64,000 nucleotides of DNA from CAVYOE01 sp963770155 (GCA_963770155.1 CAVYOE010000001.1:1736001-1800000), one strand, 5' to 3'. Counted from the first letter of the stretch, positions 1-11,403 are shown. Notes: a model not told the origin generated them from the sequence alone. Numbers and translations: made by a program.

Positions 1-1
1 G

Positions 2-880
2 GCCCTCCAATCCGAGCAGGCGCACCTCGACGAAGTTCGCGGCCGGCTGCACCGGGCGCTGTCGGCTCTTCGGGACCGCCTGGTCGAGATCTACAAGTCG
101 GGACAGCCAGACATGCTCACGATCGTGCTCGAGTCGGCGAACTGGTCCGACCTCGAGGCCCAGAGCGAGTACCTCGACCGGATCCAGGAGAGCGACCAAT
201 CGGTGGTCGACCGTGTGCGGGCCCTTCGCGAGGAGGTCAAGGACCTCGTCGCCCAGCTGACCGCGGCGCGAGACAAGATCGAGGCGGCCAAGAACGAGAT
301 CGTCGCGCAGCGGCGCGAGCTGGACGACACCCGCGTTTCCCTGGAGGCCCGGCGCGGCGAGTTGCTGGCGGCGAAGCAGAGGCGCGAGGAAGCACTTGCC
401 TCGCTCCAAGCCCAGGCCGCATCGCTCGAGGGCGCGCTCTCGGGCCCGCTCAGCGGTGGCGAGACGATCCCCTCCTCCCCCGGCAAGGCCGGGCTGGTCA
501 ACGGCATTGCGGTTCCACCGCGGAACGCGCCGTCGGTGGTCAGGAGCGTGATCGCCGCTGCCAACGAGATCGCCGACACCCCCTATGTATGGGGCGGTGG
601 CCACGGATCGTTCGAGGATTCGGGCTACGACTGCTCCGGAGCGGTCAGCTTCGCGCTTCACGGCGGCGGCCTGATCGACAGTCCCCTCGACTCGACCGGG
701 TTCACAGTCTGGGGATCGGCCGGCTTCGGCCGCTGGATCACCGTCTACGCCAACAGCGGGCACGCCTACGCGGTGATCGCGGGGCTGCGATGGGACACCT
801 CCGGCGGCGCCGGCCCTCGCTGGCACGGCGACCAGCGGTCACCGGCCGGATTCGTGGCGCGCCACCCCTCCGGCTACTGA
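2..880 (+). CDS. NlpC/P60-type peptidoglycan hydrolase, 5' end missing
   Basis: The frame is already open at base 2, so the gene starts before the window; an internal ATG at 113 is not the real start because the preceding codons continue the same heptad-rich helix. Residues ~1-140 visible here are a charged Ala/Glu/Arg-rich coiled coil containing YKSGQPD and LTIVLESANWSDL, as in the coiled-coil domains of PcsB/CwlO/RipA-like hydrolases. The last ~105 residues are an NlpC/P60-like fold: PYVWGGGH, the catalytic Cys in GYDCSG, and a His in SGHAYAVIAG. The family cleaves stem-peptide bonds in peptidoglycan and is exported; the coiled coil usually inhibits or anchors. It ends 60 bases before the kinase gene on the same strand. 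Family call confident; exact substrate unknown. Confidence 0.85.
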   Translation, partial: ALQSEQAHLDEVRGRLHRALSALRDRLVEIYKSGQPDMLTIVLESANWSDLEAQSEYLDRIQESDQSVVDRVRALREEVKDLVAQLTAARDKIEAAKNEIVAQRRELDDTRVSLEARRGELLAAKQRREEALASLQAQAASLEGALSGPLSGGETIPSSPGKAGLVNGIAVPPRNAPSVVRSVIAAANEIADTPYVWGGGHGSFEDSGYDCSGAVSFALHGGGLIDSPLDSTGFTVWGSAGFGRWITVYANSGHAYAVIAGLRWDTSGGAGPRWHGDQRSPAGFVARHPSGY

Positions 881-939
881 GCGATCGCCGGTCCGGCCCG
901 CAGGCATAGTCGAAGCTCCCGTCGGGTACCGGAGTTGAG

Positions 940-2160
940 GTGAGCTCACAGACCCCACGCCTGGCCACGGGCACCGTTTTGGGGCGCTACCGGCTCGAAC
1001 AGCTGCTCGGCACCGGTGGGATGGCTTCTGTCTGGAAGGCGCGTGACGAGCGGCTTGGCCGCTCCGTCGCGGTCAAGATTCTCTCCGAGACCCTGGCGCT
1101 CGACCGCGGCTACGTCGACCGCTTCGAGCGAGAGGCGCAGACCGCGGCGCGGCTCTCCCACCCCAACCTGGTTCCGGTCTTCGACTACGGCACCAGGGAG
1201 GGGCGCCCCTACTTGGTCAGCGAGTACATAGACGGCGGGACGATCGCCGACCGGATCGGGGCCGGTACCTCGATCGACGCGGGAGCGCTTGCCCGGCAGC
1301 TGCTCGGGGCGCTCGAGCACATCCACGCCGCCGGGGTGATCCACCGGGACGTGAAGCCGGCCAACATCCTCGTAGACCGCGAGGGGCACAGCCGCCTCAC
1401 GGACTTCGGTGTGGCGCAGCCAAGCGACGCCGCCCCGCTGACCGAGACCGGGAAGGTCCTGGGGACGCTGGGCTACATGGCCCCAGAGGTAAGCGCCGGC
1501 GAGCCGGCGAGCGAGCGCTCCGACCTCTACTCGGCCGGGATCGTGCTATCGGAGGTGATCGATGGGCCCGGCACCGCGGCTACCGAACTGGCGCCCCTGG
1601 TCAGCAGACTGACGGCAGAGGATCCGAGCCTGCGGCCGGTCTCGGCAACCGAGGCGCTCGGGTTGCTCGAGGAGGACCCCGACGCGACTGCGCTTGCTGT
1701 CACCGCTCCGCTCACCGCGACCCCAACCAGCCCGACCGCCGTTCGCGGTACCGACACACCGCCGCCGCCCGGCGGGCCGCGCAGCAATCGGCGACGGCTG
1801 CTGGCGGCCGCGCTGGTCACTGCCGCGGTCGTGGGCTTTGCAATCGCCGCGCTCGCCGGTGGCGACGAGGAAGGACCGAGCCAGTCGGAAGCTGACCGGA
1901 CTCCGCGGCCCAGGCAGGTCACCGATACCGTCACCGTGGCCCCCGAGCCGGTGACCACGACCGTCCCGGCCACCGCGACCCAGCCGGCGTCCGATCCGTG
2001 TGCCGACCCCGAGGCCTGGACCGAGTACGCGGAGCAGCTCGACAAGGAATCGAAGAAGCTGGTGGAAGAGCAGCTAAAGGAGTGCGAGAAGGAAGCTGAG
2101 GGTGGCCCCGAGGGGGAGGGCCCGCCCGGCCAGCTGAAGAAGTCCGACGAGGAGGACTGA
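940..2160 (+). CDS. Membrane-anchored Ser/Thr protein kinase (PknB-like, no PASTA)
   Basis: A 406-residue Hanks-type kinase. Visible landmarks: Gly-rich loop GTGGMASVW (~24-32), the ATP-binding Lys in SVAVKIL (~46), the catalytic loop HRDVKPANIL (~134), DFGVA, and the activation/P+1 segment GTLGYMAPE. After the catalytic domain comes a Thr/Pro-rich juxtamembrane stretch, a basic stop-transfer flank RRRLL followed by one transmembrane helix (~residues 287-306), then an extracytoplasmic Thr/Val-rich segment and a Glu/Lys-rich tail ending in KKSDEED. There are no PASTA repeats, so the ligand, if any, is not suggested. Start is GTG 940, with GGAG just upstream. It lies between a wall hydrolase and clpB but shares no obvious operon with either. 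Confidence 0.93.
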   Translation: MSSQTPRLATGTVLGRYRLEQLLGTGGMASVWKARDERLGRSVAVKILSETLALDRGYVDRFEREAQTAARLSHPNLVPVFDYGTREGRPYLVSEYIDGGTIADRIGAGTSIDAGALARQLLGALEHIHAAGVIHRDVKPANILVDREGHSRLTDFGVAQPSDAAPLTETGKVLGTLGYMAPEVSAGEPASERSDLYSAGIVLSEVIDGPGTAATELAPLVSRLTAEDPSLRPVSATEALGLLEEDPDATALAVTAPLTATPTSPTAVRGTDTPPPPGGPRSNRRRLLAAALVTAAVVGFAIAALAGGDEEGPSQSEADRTPRPRQVTDTVTVAPEPVTTTVPATATQPASDPCADPEAWTEYAEQLDKESKKLVEEQLKECEKEAEGGPEGEGPPGQLKKSDEED

Positions 2161-2167
2161 ACGGCCT

Positions 2168-2217
2168 GATCTAAGTCGTCTTGACTTAGATCCCTGCGTG
2201 AAATAGACTCCTGTCAG
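2168..2217 (+). promoter_or_regulatory. clpB promoter with perfect palindromic operator
   Basis: GATCTAAGTC (2168-2177), five bases, then GACTTAGATC (2183-2192) form a perfect 10-base inverted repeat. Read with a 7-base spacer it is TAAGT-N7-ACTTA, close in layout to the HAIR element (CTTGAGT-N7-ACTCAAG) bound by HspR in actinobacteria. A TTGACT -35 (2181-2186) lies inside the right half; 17 bases on is TAGACT (2204-2209), a good -10. The ATG at 2218 follows the -10 by 8 bases, so transcription would start at or next to the start codon. Repressor identity is inference. Confidence 0.75.
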
Positions 2218-4824
<2,607 letters not shown>

Positions 4825-4838
4825 TAAGCTTCCTGCCG

Positions 4839-5574
4839 ATGAGGCGGCTGGCGTTGACAGGGGTCTTGACGGCACTCGCGCTACCCGGCACGACCAGCGG
4901 CGCGGTCACGATCGGCAGCGACCTCGCTCCCGATCCCGTGGCCGGCCTCGGCTGCGGCGGCCTCCAGCCGTGCACGGTCGCCAACACCCTTATCCCGGGG
5001 GCACAGGTGACCTCTCCTACGGACGGCGTCGTCGTTCGCTGGAGAGTGCGGGTCGACAACGATGATCCCGGCTCGTTTGCCTTCGGAGCCAGGCTCAAAG
5101 TGATCAGGCCGGGCGGCGGGCCGTTCACGGGGATCAGTACCAGCCCGACCCTGTCAATCCCGATCGGGCCGCTACAGACCTATTCGCCCGTGACCCGGCA
5201 GCCAGTGAAGGCCGGCGACCAGATCGCGCTGGACGTCGACCGCGGCGACGTCTTGGTCGCGGTCGGGCAGGCGGGCCCCACCTTCGCCCGCTGGGAGCCC
5301 TCTTTGGCCGATGGGGCGCAGGGAACGCCCACGCTGTTCACCTCCCCTCCGGGGACGACGCCGGAGGTACGTAAATGCCGACGTCGAGCCGGACAGGGAT
5401 TGCGACGGCTTCGGTGACGAGACCCAAGACTCGAACGTGGCCGCATCGTGCCTGCCGGCGAAGAGGCGCTGCAAGAAGGGCTTCCGCCTGAAGAAGGTGA
5501 AGACAAAGTCCGGCAAGCGCAAGAAGCGCTGCGTGAAGAAGAAAAAGAAGAAGCGGAGCGTCGCCGCGTACTAG
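4839..5574 (+). pseudogene. Secreted protein with Lys-rich tail, one frameshift
   Basis: The N-terminus is a signal peptide (MRRLALTGVLTALALP...TSGA) followed by a beta-rich domain with GCGGLQPCTVANTLI. A similar core, with CAPPCTVIQSELA, occurs in the protein at 61401-62195, so the two are paralogues. At about 5366-5369 the frame breaks: the original frame ends at 5417, but the next frame continues with VNADVEPDRDCDGFGDETQD and a Cys-flanked basic tail ending KKKKKKRSVAAY. Dropping one base gives a seamless 244-residue protein, so this is one gene with a single +1 break. TAAGCT (4825-4830) lies 8 bases before ATG 4839, suggesting leaderless expression. Its stop overlaps the convergent methyltransferase stop in CTAG. 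Function unknown. Confidence 0.7.
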
Positions 5575-6224
5575 TAGTCCGGGGCCGCGGTGCTGCTCGG
5601 GCGGCGGGCAGCGCCGACGATCAGCGGCTGAACCAGCGGGCCGGCCTTTTCGAACGGACGCCGGTCCATGCGCTCGATCCAGAAACCCGCTCCGGCGATC
5701 GTCTCGCCGGTCGCACGGTTGGGGTGACATCCCCCTCCGACCCAGCCCCAAGGCCGCTCGAACAGATCCTGCATCCTGGCGCGCCCGGGTGACTCAGAGC
5801 GAACATGTTCGATGAACAGAAGCTCTCCGCCATCGGCGAGCACCCTGCGTGTCTCTGCGATCGCGCGCTGCGGGTCCTCGACGGTGCAGAAGACCAGAGT
5901 CGCGACCACGGTGTCGAAGTGGCCGTCGTCGAAGGGAAGCTCCTCGGCGGGCGCTTCGATCACCTGCACCTGCCCCGGCCGGGCCGGCCCGCGCTCGACC
6001 TGGGCCCGCAGCCGCTTGGCCATGTGCGGGTCGGGCTCGGTCAGGACCAGCTCCGTCACAGCCTCGGGAAAGTGAGGCAGGTTGTGGCCGGTCCCGGATC
6101 CGAGGTCGAGCGTCTTGCCTCGGGCGCGCGACAGCAGCTCCGCCCGCTTCTGATCGAGGCCCGCCTTCTGCGGTCCGGCGATGATCCGGTCCCACAGTCG
6201 CGCGAAGATCGGGTGCTCGGGCAC
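5571..6224 (-). CDS. Class I SAM-dependent methyltransferase (Methyltransf_11)
   Basis: 217 residues starting at GTG 6224 (PEHPIFARLWDRI), chosen because TATCAT lies 6 bases upstream on this strand; the open frame extends further but without conserved sequence. Motif I is LDLGSGTGHN (~43-52), motif II LTEPDPHM, and a post-motif EAPAEELPF, then LLFIEHVRS. This resembles UbiE/COQ5-like and phospholipid N-methyltransferase-like enzymes; the acceptor cannot be named from sequence. It is divergent from the GYD gene (45-base gap) and convergent with the secreted protein before it, sharing the CTAG at 5571-5574. Confidence 0.85.
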   Translation of the reverse strand: MPEHPIFARLWDRIIAGPQKAGLDQKRAELLSRARGKTLDLGSGTGHNLPHFPEAVTELVLTEPDPHMAKRLRAQVERGPARPGQVQVIEAPAEELPFDDGHFDTVVATLVFCTVEDPQRAIAETRRVLADGGELLFIEHVRSESPGRARMQDLFERPWGWVGGGCHPNRATGETIAGAGFWIERMDRRPFEKAGPLVQPLIVGAARRPSSTAAPDY

Positions 6225-6269
6225 GGCGTGATGATATGAGTCCCCCCGTAAGCAAGGAGAGGAGTACCG

Positions 6270-6551
6270 ATGCCGACATATGTGATGCTCACCAATCTCA
6301 CCTCCGAGGGGGTGCAGACCCTGAAGAACAACCCGAACCGGGTCCAGGAGGTGAACAAGGAGGTCGAGCAGCTTGGGGCCAAGGTGCTCGACCAGTGGGC
6401 GACGCTCGGTCAATATGACTTCATCACGATCGTCGAGGCGCCCGACGAGAAGACGATGGCCAAGGTCTCGGTCGAGCTCGGTTCCCGCGGAACGATGAGC
6501 AGCCAAACCCTGGCGGCGATCCCGTCGGAGGACCTTGCGAAGGCGATCTGA
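6270..6551 (+). CDS. GYD-domain protein
   Basis: 93 residues. Starts MPTYVMLTNLT and contains the family-defining segment around LGQYDFITIVEAPDEKTM, with SMALL ferredoxin-like alpha/beta spacing typical of GYD (PF08734) proteins. The ATG at 6270 has a strong Shine-Dalgarno sequence (AAGGAGAGGAG, 6249-6259), unlike many neighbours. GYD proteins are widespread but uncharacterised. It is followed 27 bases later by purD, so it may be co-transcribed with the purine genes. Confidence 0.85.
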   Translation: MPTYVMLTNLTSEGVQTLKNNPNRVQEVNKEVEQLGAKVLDQWATLGQYDFITIVEAPDEKTMAKVSVELGSRGTMSSQTLAAIPSEDLAKAI

Positions 6552-6578
6552 CCTGAGCGAGTCGGAGGGCCGGATCCG

Positions 6579-7862
6579 ATGAAGGTCCTGGTGGTCGGCG
6601 GCGGCGGCCGCGAGCACGCGATCGTGCGCGCGCTGGCCCGCTCGCCGGAGATGCCGGAGGTTCTATGCGCGCCGGGAAATGCCGGGATCGCGGCCGATGC
6701 GCGGTGCCTGGAGACGGGCGCCGAGGACATCGAGGGTCTGGTGCGCCGTGCGCGTGACGAGCAGATCGACCTGGTCGCGGTCGGACCGGAGGCGCCGCTG
6801 GTGGCCGGGCTCGTCGATCAGCTGGAGCAGGCCGGCATTCCCGCCTTCGGCCCTTCGGCGGACGCGGCCAGGATCGAGGGCTCCAAGGCACACGCCAAGG
6901 AGTTGATGTCGCAAGCCGGAGTGCCGACCGCCGCGCACACGGTTCTCCGGGACCGCGATCAGGCGCTCGCCGAGATCGCCGCCACCTCGTATCCGTGTGT
7001 CCTCAAGGCGGACGGGCTGGCGGCTGGGAAAGGCGTGATCATCTGCGGGGAGCAAGGCGAGGCCGGCGAGGCGGTCGAGGCCTTTTTCACCGAGCAGCGC
7101 TTCGGAGCGACCGAGGTCGTGCTCGAGGAGTTCATGGAGGGCGACGAGCTCTCACTGCTTGCGCTCTGCGACGGGGAGAACGTGCTGCCGCTTGCTCCCG
7201 CTCAGGACTACAAGCGGATCGGCGACGGCGACACCGGCCCGAACACGGGGGGCATGGGCAGCTACTCGCCGGTGCCCGGGGTTGATCCGGCCGAGGTCGA
7301 GGAGATCGTCGCCACTGTGCACCGGCCGATCGTCGAGCTGATGACGAACCGAGGGACTCCCTTTCACGGAGTCCTCTACGCCGGGCTGATGATCACCGAC
7401 GCGGGACCACGGGTGCTCGAGTTCAACGCCCGCTTCGGCGACCCCGAGACCCAGGCCGTGCTGCCGCGGCTGCGCAGCGACCTGCTCGAGCTCTTCCTCG
7501 CCGCGCGGGAGCCCGGCGGGCTGGCCGGCAAGGCGGCCGAGTTCTCGGACGATTGGGCGGTGACAGTGGTTCTGGCCTCCGCCGGCTACCCCGCCTCTTC
7601 CTCCAAGGGAGACGTGATCGGCGGCCTCGAGCCGGCCTCCGCGCATGCCGAGATCACTCACGCCGGGACGGCGATGGAGGATGGCGACGTCGTCACCGCC
7701 GGCGGCCGGGTCCTGAACGTGACCGGCCTGGGCGAGACCCCAGCCGAGGCGCGGCAGCGGGCCTACGACGCCGCCGAGTTGATCGAGTTCGAGGGTAGGC
7801 AGCTGCGCACCGACATCGCCGACCGGGCGGTCGAGAAGGTGGCCGCGGCCGGATCGCTTTAG
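6579..7862 (+). CDS. purD: Phosphoribosylamine-glycine ligase
   Basis: 427 residues, normal for PurD (GARS). The N-terminal domain begins with VLVVGGGGREHAI; the ATP-grasp core shows VLKADGLAAGKGV and VVLEEFMEGDELS; and RVLEFNARFGDPETQ matches the family signature. It joins glycine to 5-phosphoribosylamine, step 2 of IMP synthesis. GGAGG stands about 11 bases before the ATG. First gene of a discontinuous purine block; purE follows after 13 bases. No fusion to PurN or PurM is present. Confidence 0.97.
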   Translation: MKVLVVGGGGREHAIVRALARSPEMPEVLCAPGNAGIAADARCLETGAEDIEGLVRRARDEQIDLVAVGPEAPLVAGLVDQLEQAGIPAFGPSADAARIEGSKAHAKELMSQAGVPTAAHTVLRDRDQALAEIAATSYPCVLKADGLAAGKGVIICGEQGEAGEAVEAFFTEQRFGATEVVLEEFMEGDELSLLALCDGENVLPLAPAQDYKRIGDGDTGPNTGGMGSYSPVPGVDPAEVEEIVATVHRPIVELMTNRGTPFHGVLYAGLMITDAGPRVLEFNARFGDPETQAVLPRLRSDLLELFLAAREPGGLAGKAAEFSDDWAVTVVLASAGYPASSSKGDVIGGLEPASAHAEITHAGTAMEDGDVVTAGGRVLNVTGLGETPAEARQRAYDAAELIEFEGRQLRTDIADRAVEKVAAAGSL

Positions 7863-7875
7863 GCTGAGGGCCGAT

Positions 7876-8364
7876 ATGGCAGCCGACCCAGAAGCCCCCA
7901 CCACCGTCGAGGCCGACGTCGAGCCGATGCCCGAGGTGGAAGCCGCATTCGAGGAGATCGAGGTCGATGAGCCCCTGGTCGGGATCATCATGGGCTCGAA
8001 GAACGACAAGCCCAAGATGCAGCCCGCGGGTGCGGCGCTCCACGACCACGGCATCCGCTACGAGGTCAGGGTGATGAGCGCTCATCGCGACCCTGACCTG
8101 GTGGCCGAGTACTGCAAGAACGCGCGGATGCGCGGGCTCAAGGTGATCATTGCCGGCGCCGGCATGTCGGCGGCCCTCCCCGGTGTCGCGGCCGCCCACA
8201 CCGACCTGCCCGTGGTCGGGGTGCCGATTTCCGGCAAGAACCTCGGCGGCCTCGATGCCCTGCTCGCCGCCTCACAGATGCCGCCCGGCGTGCCGGTCGG
8301 CTGCGTCGCGATCGACGGCGCCAAGAATGCTGGCTTGCTTGCCGTCCGCATCATCAACGCGTAG
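7876..8364 (+). CDS. purE: 5-(carboxyamino)imidazole ribonucleotide mutase (PurE)
   Basis: 162 residues: a disordered acidic N-terminal extension of about 35 residues, then the PurE fold with GIIMGSKNDKPKM, VMSAHRDPDLV, IIAGAGMSAALPG, and VAIDGAKNAGLLAVRII. It rearranges (or carboxylates) aminoimidazole ribonucleotide. Two positions differ from the common form: GSxSDW is GSKNDK, and the usual GGAAHLPG is GMSAALPG, so the second conserved His is absent while the SAHR His is kept. No purK is present in the window. TAGGCT (7860-7865) and GAGGG (7866-7870) both precede the ATG. Confidence 0.92.
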   Translation: MAADPEAPTTVEADVEPMPEVEAAFEEIEVDEPLVGIIMGSKNDKPKMQPAGAALHDHGIRYEVRVMSAHRDPDLVAEYCKNARMRGLKVIIAGAGMSAALPGVAAAHTDLPVVGVPISGKNLGGLDALLAASQMPPGVPVGCVAIDGAKNAGLLAVRIINA

Positions 8365-8389
8365 ACAAGTTCCCCGTCAGAATTAGAAC

Positions 8390-9673
8390 GTGATCCCCCG
8401 GTATACGCGCGAGGCGATCGGAGCTGTCTGGTCCGACCAGCGCAAGATGGAGGCCTGGCTCGAGGTCGAGCTCGCCGCAACCGAAGCCTGGGCCAAGGAG
8501 GGCACCGTCCCGAAGGACGCAGCCCGTGCCTGCCGCGAGCGTGCCTCGTTCACGGTCGAAGCTGTTGGCGAGCGCGAAAAGACGACCGGGCACGACGTCG
8601 CCGCCTTCGTCGACGTGGTCGCCGACTCGATCGGGCCGGAGGGTCGCTGGCTGCACTACGGCCTCACCTCTTCCGACGTGCTCGACACCGCTCTCGCCCT
8701 GCAGCTGCAAGAGGCCGGGGAAATCGTGCTCACGGGCGCCCGGGCACTGCGGGCGGCGCTGGTCGCGAAGGCTCGCGAGCACGCGCGCACTTTGTGTGTC
8801 GGTCGGACTCACGGCGTACACGCCGAGCCCACCACCTTCGGACTGAAGCTGGCCGGCTTCGCGTTCGAGTCGGACCGCAACCTGGATCGTCTCGCCGGCG
8901 CCTTCGACCAGCTCGCCTTCGGCAAGCTCTCGGGCGCCGTCGGGACCTACGCTTCGATCCCGCCCGGCGTCGAGAAGAGGGTGATGAAGTCGCTCGGACT
9001 GAAGCGGGAGGACATCGCCACCCAGGTGATCCCCCGCGACCGCCACGCGGTGCTGCTGGCACGGATCGCGATCGCCGGGGGAGGCCTCGAGCGATTCGCG
9101 ACCGAGATCCGCAACCTGCAGCGAACCGAGGTACGCGAGGTGGAGGAGCCGTTCGGGTCGGGACAGAAGGGCTCCTCGGCGATGCCGCACAAGCGCAACC
9201 CGATCCTGACCGAGCGGATCACCGGCCTTGCCCGCGTCCTCCGCGGCTACTCGCAGACAGGCCTCGAGAACATCGCCCTCTGGCACGAACGGGACATCTC
9301 GCACTCCGGCGCCGAGCGAGTCGTGCTCCCCGACGCGATCATCCTCCTGGACTACATGCAGCACCTCGCCACCCGGGTGGTGGAGGGAATGACGGTCCAC
9401 ACCGACCGGATGCGCGAGAACCTCGAGGCTACCCACGGGGCCCTGTTCAGCCAGCGCGCCCTGACCGCGCTGGTCGAATCAGGGAAGGAGCGGGACGATG
9501 CCTACCGGATCGTTCAGGAGGCGGCACAGAAGGCCTGGGACACCGGCACGCCCTTCCGGGAGCTGATCGGATCGGCTGTGCCCGAGCTCGACCTCGACAA
9601 GGTCTTCGACTACAACGCTTACCTCACCCACGTTCCGCGACTGCTCGAGCGGCTGGAGGAACTCGACCACTAG
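8390..9673 (+). CDS. purB: Adenylosuccinate lyase
   Basis: 427 residues of the fumarase/aspartase superfamily. Key parts: LHYGLTSSDVLD, the second conserved segment GRTHGVHAEPTTFG, and the signature loop KGSSAMPHKRNPI containing the catalytic Ser. It acts twice in purine synthesis (SAICAR to AICAR and adenylosuccinate to AMP). GTG 8390 is the first start after the purE stop and gives the expected N-terminus IPRYTREAIGAVWSDQRKM. Gap to purE is 25 bases with no clear ribosome site. Closely packed with purD and purE. Confidence 0.96.
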   Translation: MIPRYTREAIGAVWSDQRKMEAWLEVELAATEAWAKEGTVPKDAARACRERASFTVEAVGEREKTTGHDVAAFVDVVADSIGPEGRWLHYGLTSSDVLDTALALQLQEAGEIVLTGARALRAALVAKAREHARTLCVGRTHGVHAEPTTFGLKLAGFAFESDRNLDRLAGAFDQLAFGKLSGAVGTYASIPPGVEKRVMKSLGLKREDIATQVIPRDRHAVLLARIAIAGGGLERFATEIRNLQRTEVREVEEPFGSGQKGSSAMPHKRNPILTERITGLARVLRGYSQTGLENIALWHERDISHSGAERVVLPDAIILLDYMQHLATRVVEGMTVHTDRMRENLEATHGALFSQRALTALVESGKERDDAYRIVQEAAQKAWDTGTPFRELIGSAVPELDLDKVFDYNAYLTHVPRLLERLEELDH

Positions 9674-9716
9674 CGCGGCCCCGACGGACCTCGGTTGGTT
9701 GATTAACCTGGCCCAC

Positions 9717-10019
9717 GTGATCCTCTACACCTGCGGGGCAAAGAAAATGGGTCCGGGCGCCGCGCACCCATGCGCCCGCGCCGGCAAAGCGCTCGACCGC
9801 GCCGGGTACGAGTACGAGCTGCGGACGGTCAAGGGCTACCGGTTCGTGCCCTGGACCCGGCTGAGCCGCAAGGACGACCGGGCCGAGGTCAAGCGGCTGT
9901 CAGGGACCAACGAAGTTCCGATCCTCGTCCTCGACGACGGCGAGGTCGTCTCCGGCTCGAGCCGGATCGCGCGCTGGGCTCGCGAGCATCCCGCGGCCCG
10001 GGCGCCCGAAGCCGCCTAG
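9717..10019 (+). CDS. Glutaredoxin/GST-N-like thioredoxin-fold protein
   Basis: About 100 residues. Begins ILYTCGAKKMGPG, then a conserved cis-Pro context NEVPILVLDDGEVVSGS and a final helix IARWAREH, matching the GST N-terminal / glutaredoxin fold. Only a single Cys appears where glutaredoxins carry CPYC (C near YTCGA; another Cys at HPCARAG), so a classical dithiol site is absent. GTG 9717 is preferred over TTG 9699 because TAACCT (9704-9709) sits 7 bases before it, the spacing seen at other leaderless starts here. Convergent with the P450, sharing CTAG at 10016-10019. Paralogue-like to the GST at 54073. Confidence 0.75.
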   Translation: MILYTCGAKKMGPGAAHPCARAGKALDRAGYEYELRTVKGYRFVPWTRLSRKDDRAEVKRLSGTNEVPILVLDDGEVVSGSSRIARWAREHPAARAPEAA

Positions 10020-11377
10020 GCAGCCGCCACGGGCTCGCGCGCGGGCCGGCGGGCGAGCAATCGCACCGGGGTGCCCTCCTGCGGCGAGAGGGTGATGTTG
10101 CGCCGCGCGACGTGCTGGGGGCCGCCGATCTCCAGGTCGAGCGTGCAGCGGCTCAAGACCTCGGTCAAGACCACGCGCATCTCGAACTCGGCAAAGGCCG
10201 CGCCGAGGCAGCGGCGGACCCCGCCGCCGAACGGGATCCAGGAGTAGGTCTCCGGCCCCGAGGTGAGGAAGCGCTCGGGCTTGAATGCGAACGGCTCCGG
10301 ATAGATGTCGGCGCGGGTGTGGGTGAGCCAGATCGCCGGAGCGACGTCGGTACCGGCGGGCAGGTCGAGCCCGCCGGCTTTGAGGTCCACGGCAAGCCGG
10401 CGGCCGGCGATCGGCACCACCGGCCGCAGGCGCAGCACCTCGCTGATCGTCGCGCGCAGGTACTCCTCCTCCCCCGCCTCGATTTCCTCGCGGAGGCGAC
10501 CCAGCCGGACCGGATCGCGGAGCAGCATGTCGAACGCCCACGCAAGCGCCGTGGCGGTGGTCTCGTGCCCGGCGAGCAGGAGGGTCACCAGCTGGTCGCG
10601 CAATTCGGCATCGGTGAGCGGCTCCCCATCCTCGGTGCGGGCGCCGACCAGCATCGAGAGGATGTCCCCGCGCTGCTCGAGCTCGGGATCGCGGCGGCGC
10701 TCCTCGATCTCCTCGATCAGGAGCGCGTCGGTGCGCTCGAGCAGCTGCTCGAACTCGCGCAGCTTGCCGGCCCCGGGTACGTACCGACCGAGCGGCCCGA
10801 GCCTGGTGATTGCCAAGCCGACCGCCTGGGCACCGGGCGACTCGGTCATCGTCAACAGCTCGCGCAGGCGCGCACGCAAAGACTCGAACCGCGGCCCCTC
10901 GGTGATCCCGAAGACCGCACGCAGGATCACCTCCAGCGTCATCGCCTGCATCCGCGGGTGAATCGGGAAACTTCCCCCGCCGTTGCTCGCCAGCGGCCAC
11001 GAGTCGATTTCGGCCGTGATCGCCTCCCTCATCACCGACTCGTAGGAGCGCATCCGCTCGCCGTGGAAGGGCGGCAGCATCAACTTGCGCATCGCCATGT
11101 GCTCGTCCCCTTCGAGCAGGAGAAGTGAGCGCGGTCCCATCACCGGCTCGAGCACCGCGTTGCGGCCCGGGGGCAGGCCGTTGGCTCGCTCCGAATAGAT
11201 CGCCTTGACTGCTTCCGGGTGGGAGAGCATCACCATCGGCCGCTCGAAGCCGATGAAGGAGATGCTGAAGGCCTCGCCGTAACGTTCCCGGCAGCGCTGC
11301 ATGAACGGGATCGGCCGCATCAGCCAGCCCAACGTCTGCGCAATTCGCGGGGTGTTTGGGCCGGGAGGAAGAGGCAC
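10016..11377 (-). CDS. Cytochrome P450
   Basis: 453 residues from GTG 11377 (PLPPGPNTP, the usual Pro-rich P450 start). I-helix oxygen-binding motif LLLAGHETTATAL, K-helix ExxR in EVLRLRP, PERF-like segment PERFL, and the heme-Cys loop PFGGGVRRCLGAAFA are all present. It is a soluble bacterial P450 of the CYP family that hydroxylates hydrophobic substrates such as fatty acids, terpenes or sterols; the substrate cannot be read. No ferredoxin or reductase gene lies beside it. It is divergent from purC across only 39 bases, so the two promoters must be adjacent or overlap. Its location splits the purine genes. Confidence 0.95.
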   Translation of the reverse strand: MPLPPGPNTPRIAQTLGWLMRPIPFMQRCRERYGEAFSISFIGFERPMVMLSHPEAVKAIYSERANGLPPGRNAVLEPVMGPRSLLLLEGDEHMAMRKLMLPPFHGERMRSYESVMREAITAEIDSWPLASNGGGSFPIHPRMQAMTLEVILRAVFGITEGPRFESLRARLRELLTMTESPGAQAVGLAITRLGPLGRYVPGAGKLREFEQLLERTDALLIEEIEERRRDPELEQRGDILSMLVGARTEDGEPLTDAELRDQLVTLLLAGHETTATALAWAFDMLLRDPVRLGRLREEIEAGEEEYLRATISEVLRLRPVVPIAGRRLAVDLKAGGLDLPAGTDVAPAIWLTHTRADIYPEPFAFKPERFLTSGPETYSWIPFGGGVRRCLGAAFAEFEMRVVLTEVLSRCTLDLEIGGPQHVARRNITLSPQEGTPVRLLARRPAREPVAAA

Positions 11378-11403
11378 TCCCCAAGGCTGACAGATTCGCT
11401 GGC

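Noticed and set aside
5800..5811. CGAACATGTTCG, SOS-box-like
   Set aside because: Half-sites are separated by two bases, not four, and it lies inside a coding region.
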